Shown here: in pieces, positions 63,607 to 64,000 of the stretch
Position numbering within the stretch: the first letter of the stretch is position 1
How the letters are laid out: each line of letters starts with the position of its first letter
NCBI GenBank assembly: GCA_947359465.1
Contig: OX375872.1
Span: 13,028,137 to 13,092,136, forward strand
DNA length: 64,000 bases
Direction of reading: 5' to 3'
Source of the DNA: Metellina segmentata
Lineage: Eukaryota; Arthropoda; Arachnida; Araneae; Tetragnathidae
Program-made: the position numbers and the translations under genes
Notes under the pieces: model-generated
The model's input: the letters and a program-made list of their open reading frames with translations, nothing else
The model's database searches: none
Told to the model about the DNA's origin: nothing

Positions 63607-64000
63607 GCTCGGCCTCCCTCTATTCAAAACGTTGGGACGTCCCTGCGTACACGATATTTTTTGTTTGTAACTCGCAAACCCGCAGTTGCTTTAGGTACGC
63701 CAAGACTAATCAACCAGATGATGAATAACAGACGAAAATACGGTAAGGTTCACGTCACGTCACGATTAGTTTGGGTCACATGGTCCTGGGTCTATGAAAG
63801 GTTACCATTACTCACATTACTTTTATATCTCCTCTGGATATAACATAACCAGAGAACACAGAATTACTATATAAGTTAGACAGGATTTATTTTGCGATCC
63901 AGCAGTCTAAGTAAACAGAATAATTGGAAATAAAAGTAAAAGCTAGAAATAAGATTTTTCTTTATAGGGGAATTAGGATACAAAAGAAAATGTTTTCAAT
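63607..64000. other. No feature seen
   Basis: A plus-strand frame at 63661-63843 lacks any recognisable motif. The window ends here without a further gene signal. Confidence 0.4.

Overview
The window looks like a stretch of an AT-rich, TE-loaded animal genome, most likely an arachnid (spider-like). The reasons are long introns with GT..AG borders, BEL/Pao and Ty3/gypsy elements of the kind common in spiders, a Tc1-like transposase relic and many Helitron-type repeats. Species assignment is inference. No bacterial or organellar sequence is visible.

Region by region. 1-6211: a decayed Helitron-like composite with a helicase relic, nested with a second Helitron (3956-5361) and a SINE-tail array. 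6515-17642 (+): nine 3'-terminal exons of a cytosolic purine 5'-nucleotidase gene (NT5C2 family). Its 5' exons, including the catalytic nucleophile, lie outside the window, and its introns hold at least four DNA transposons. 18787-41010: one 22.2 kb block of four LTR retrotransposons nested three deep. BEL-A (-) was interrupted by gypsy-1 (+, 20526-24266) and by BEL-B (-, 25046-37403), and BEL-B by gypsy-2 (+, 27032-33121). Each insertion has an exact or near-exact target duplication, and BEL-A's open frame rejoins across gypsy-1 and BEL-B's across gypsy-2. 41060-41859: a short Helitron. 43221-44225: a Tc1-like relic. 45561-47856 (-): the last three exons of an unrecognised host gene, with phase-compatible splice sites. 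49100-53010: a decayed gypsy element (gypsy-3). 53280-64000: almost only repeats (Helitrons, a pogo-like MITE, a CATAGGCG-ended repeat, SINEs, two tandem arrays and microsatellites).

The most interesting element is gypsy-2. Its domains run gag, protease, integrase, reverse transcriptase, RNase H, which is the integrase-first order of the Gmr1-like branch of Ty3/gypsy. It has apparently identical 446 bp LTRs and almost fully open frames. Gypsy-3 has the same order but is broken. The gag proteins of all three gypsy elements share a conserved segment that resembles the SCAN domain. The second theme is two families of non-autonomous Helitrons with recognisable 5' TC and 3' hairpin-CTRR ends. One copy has an empty-site counterpart within the same window.
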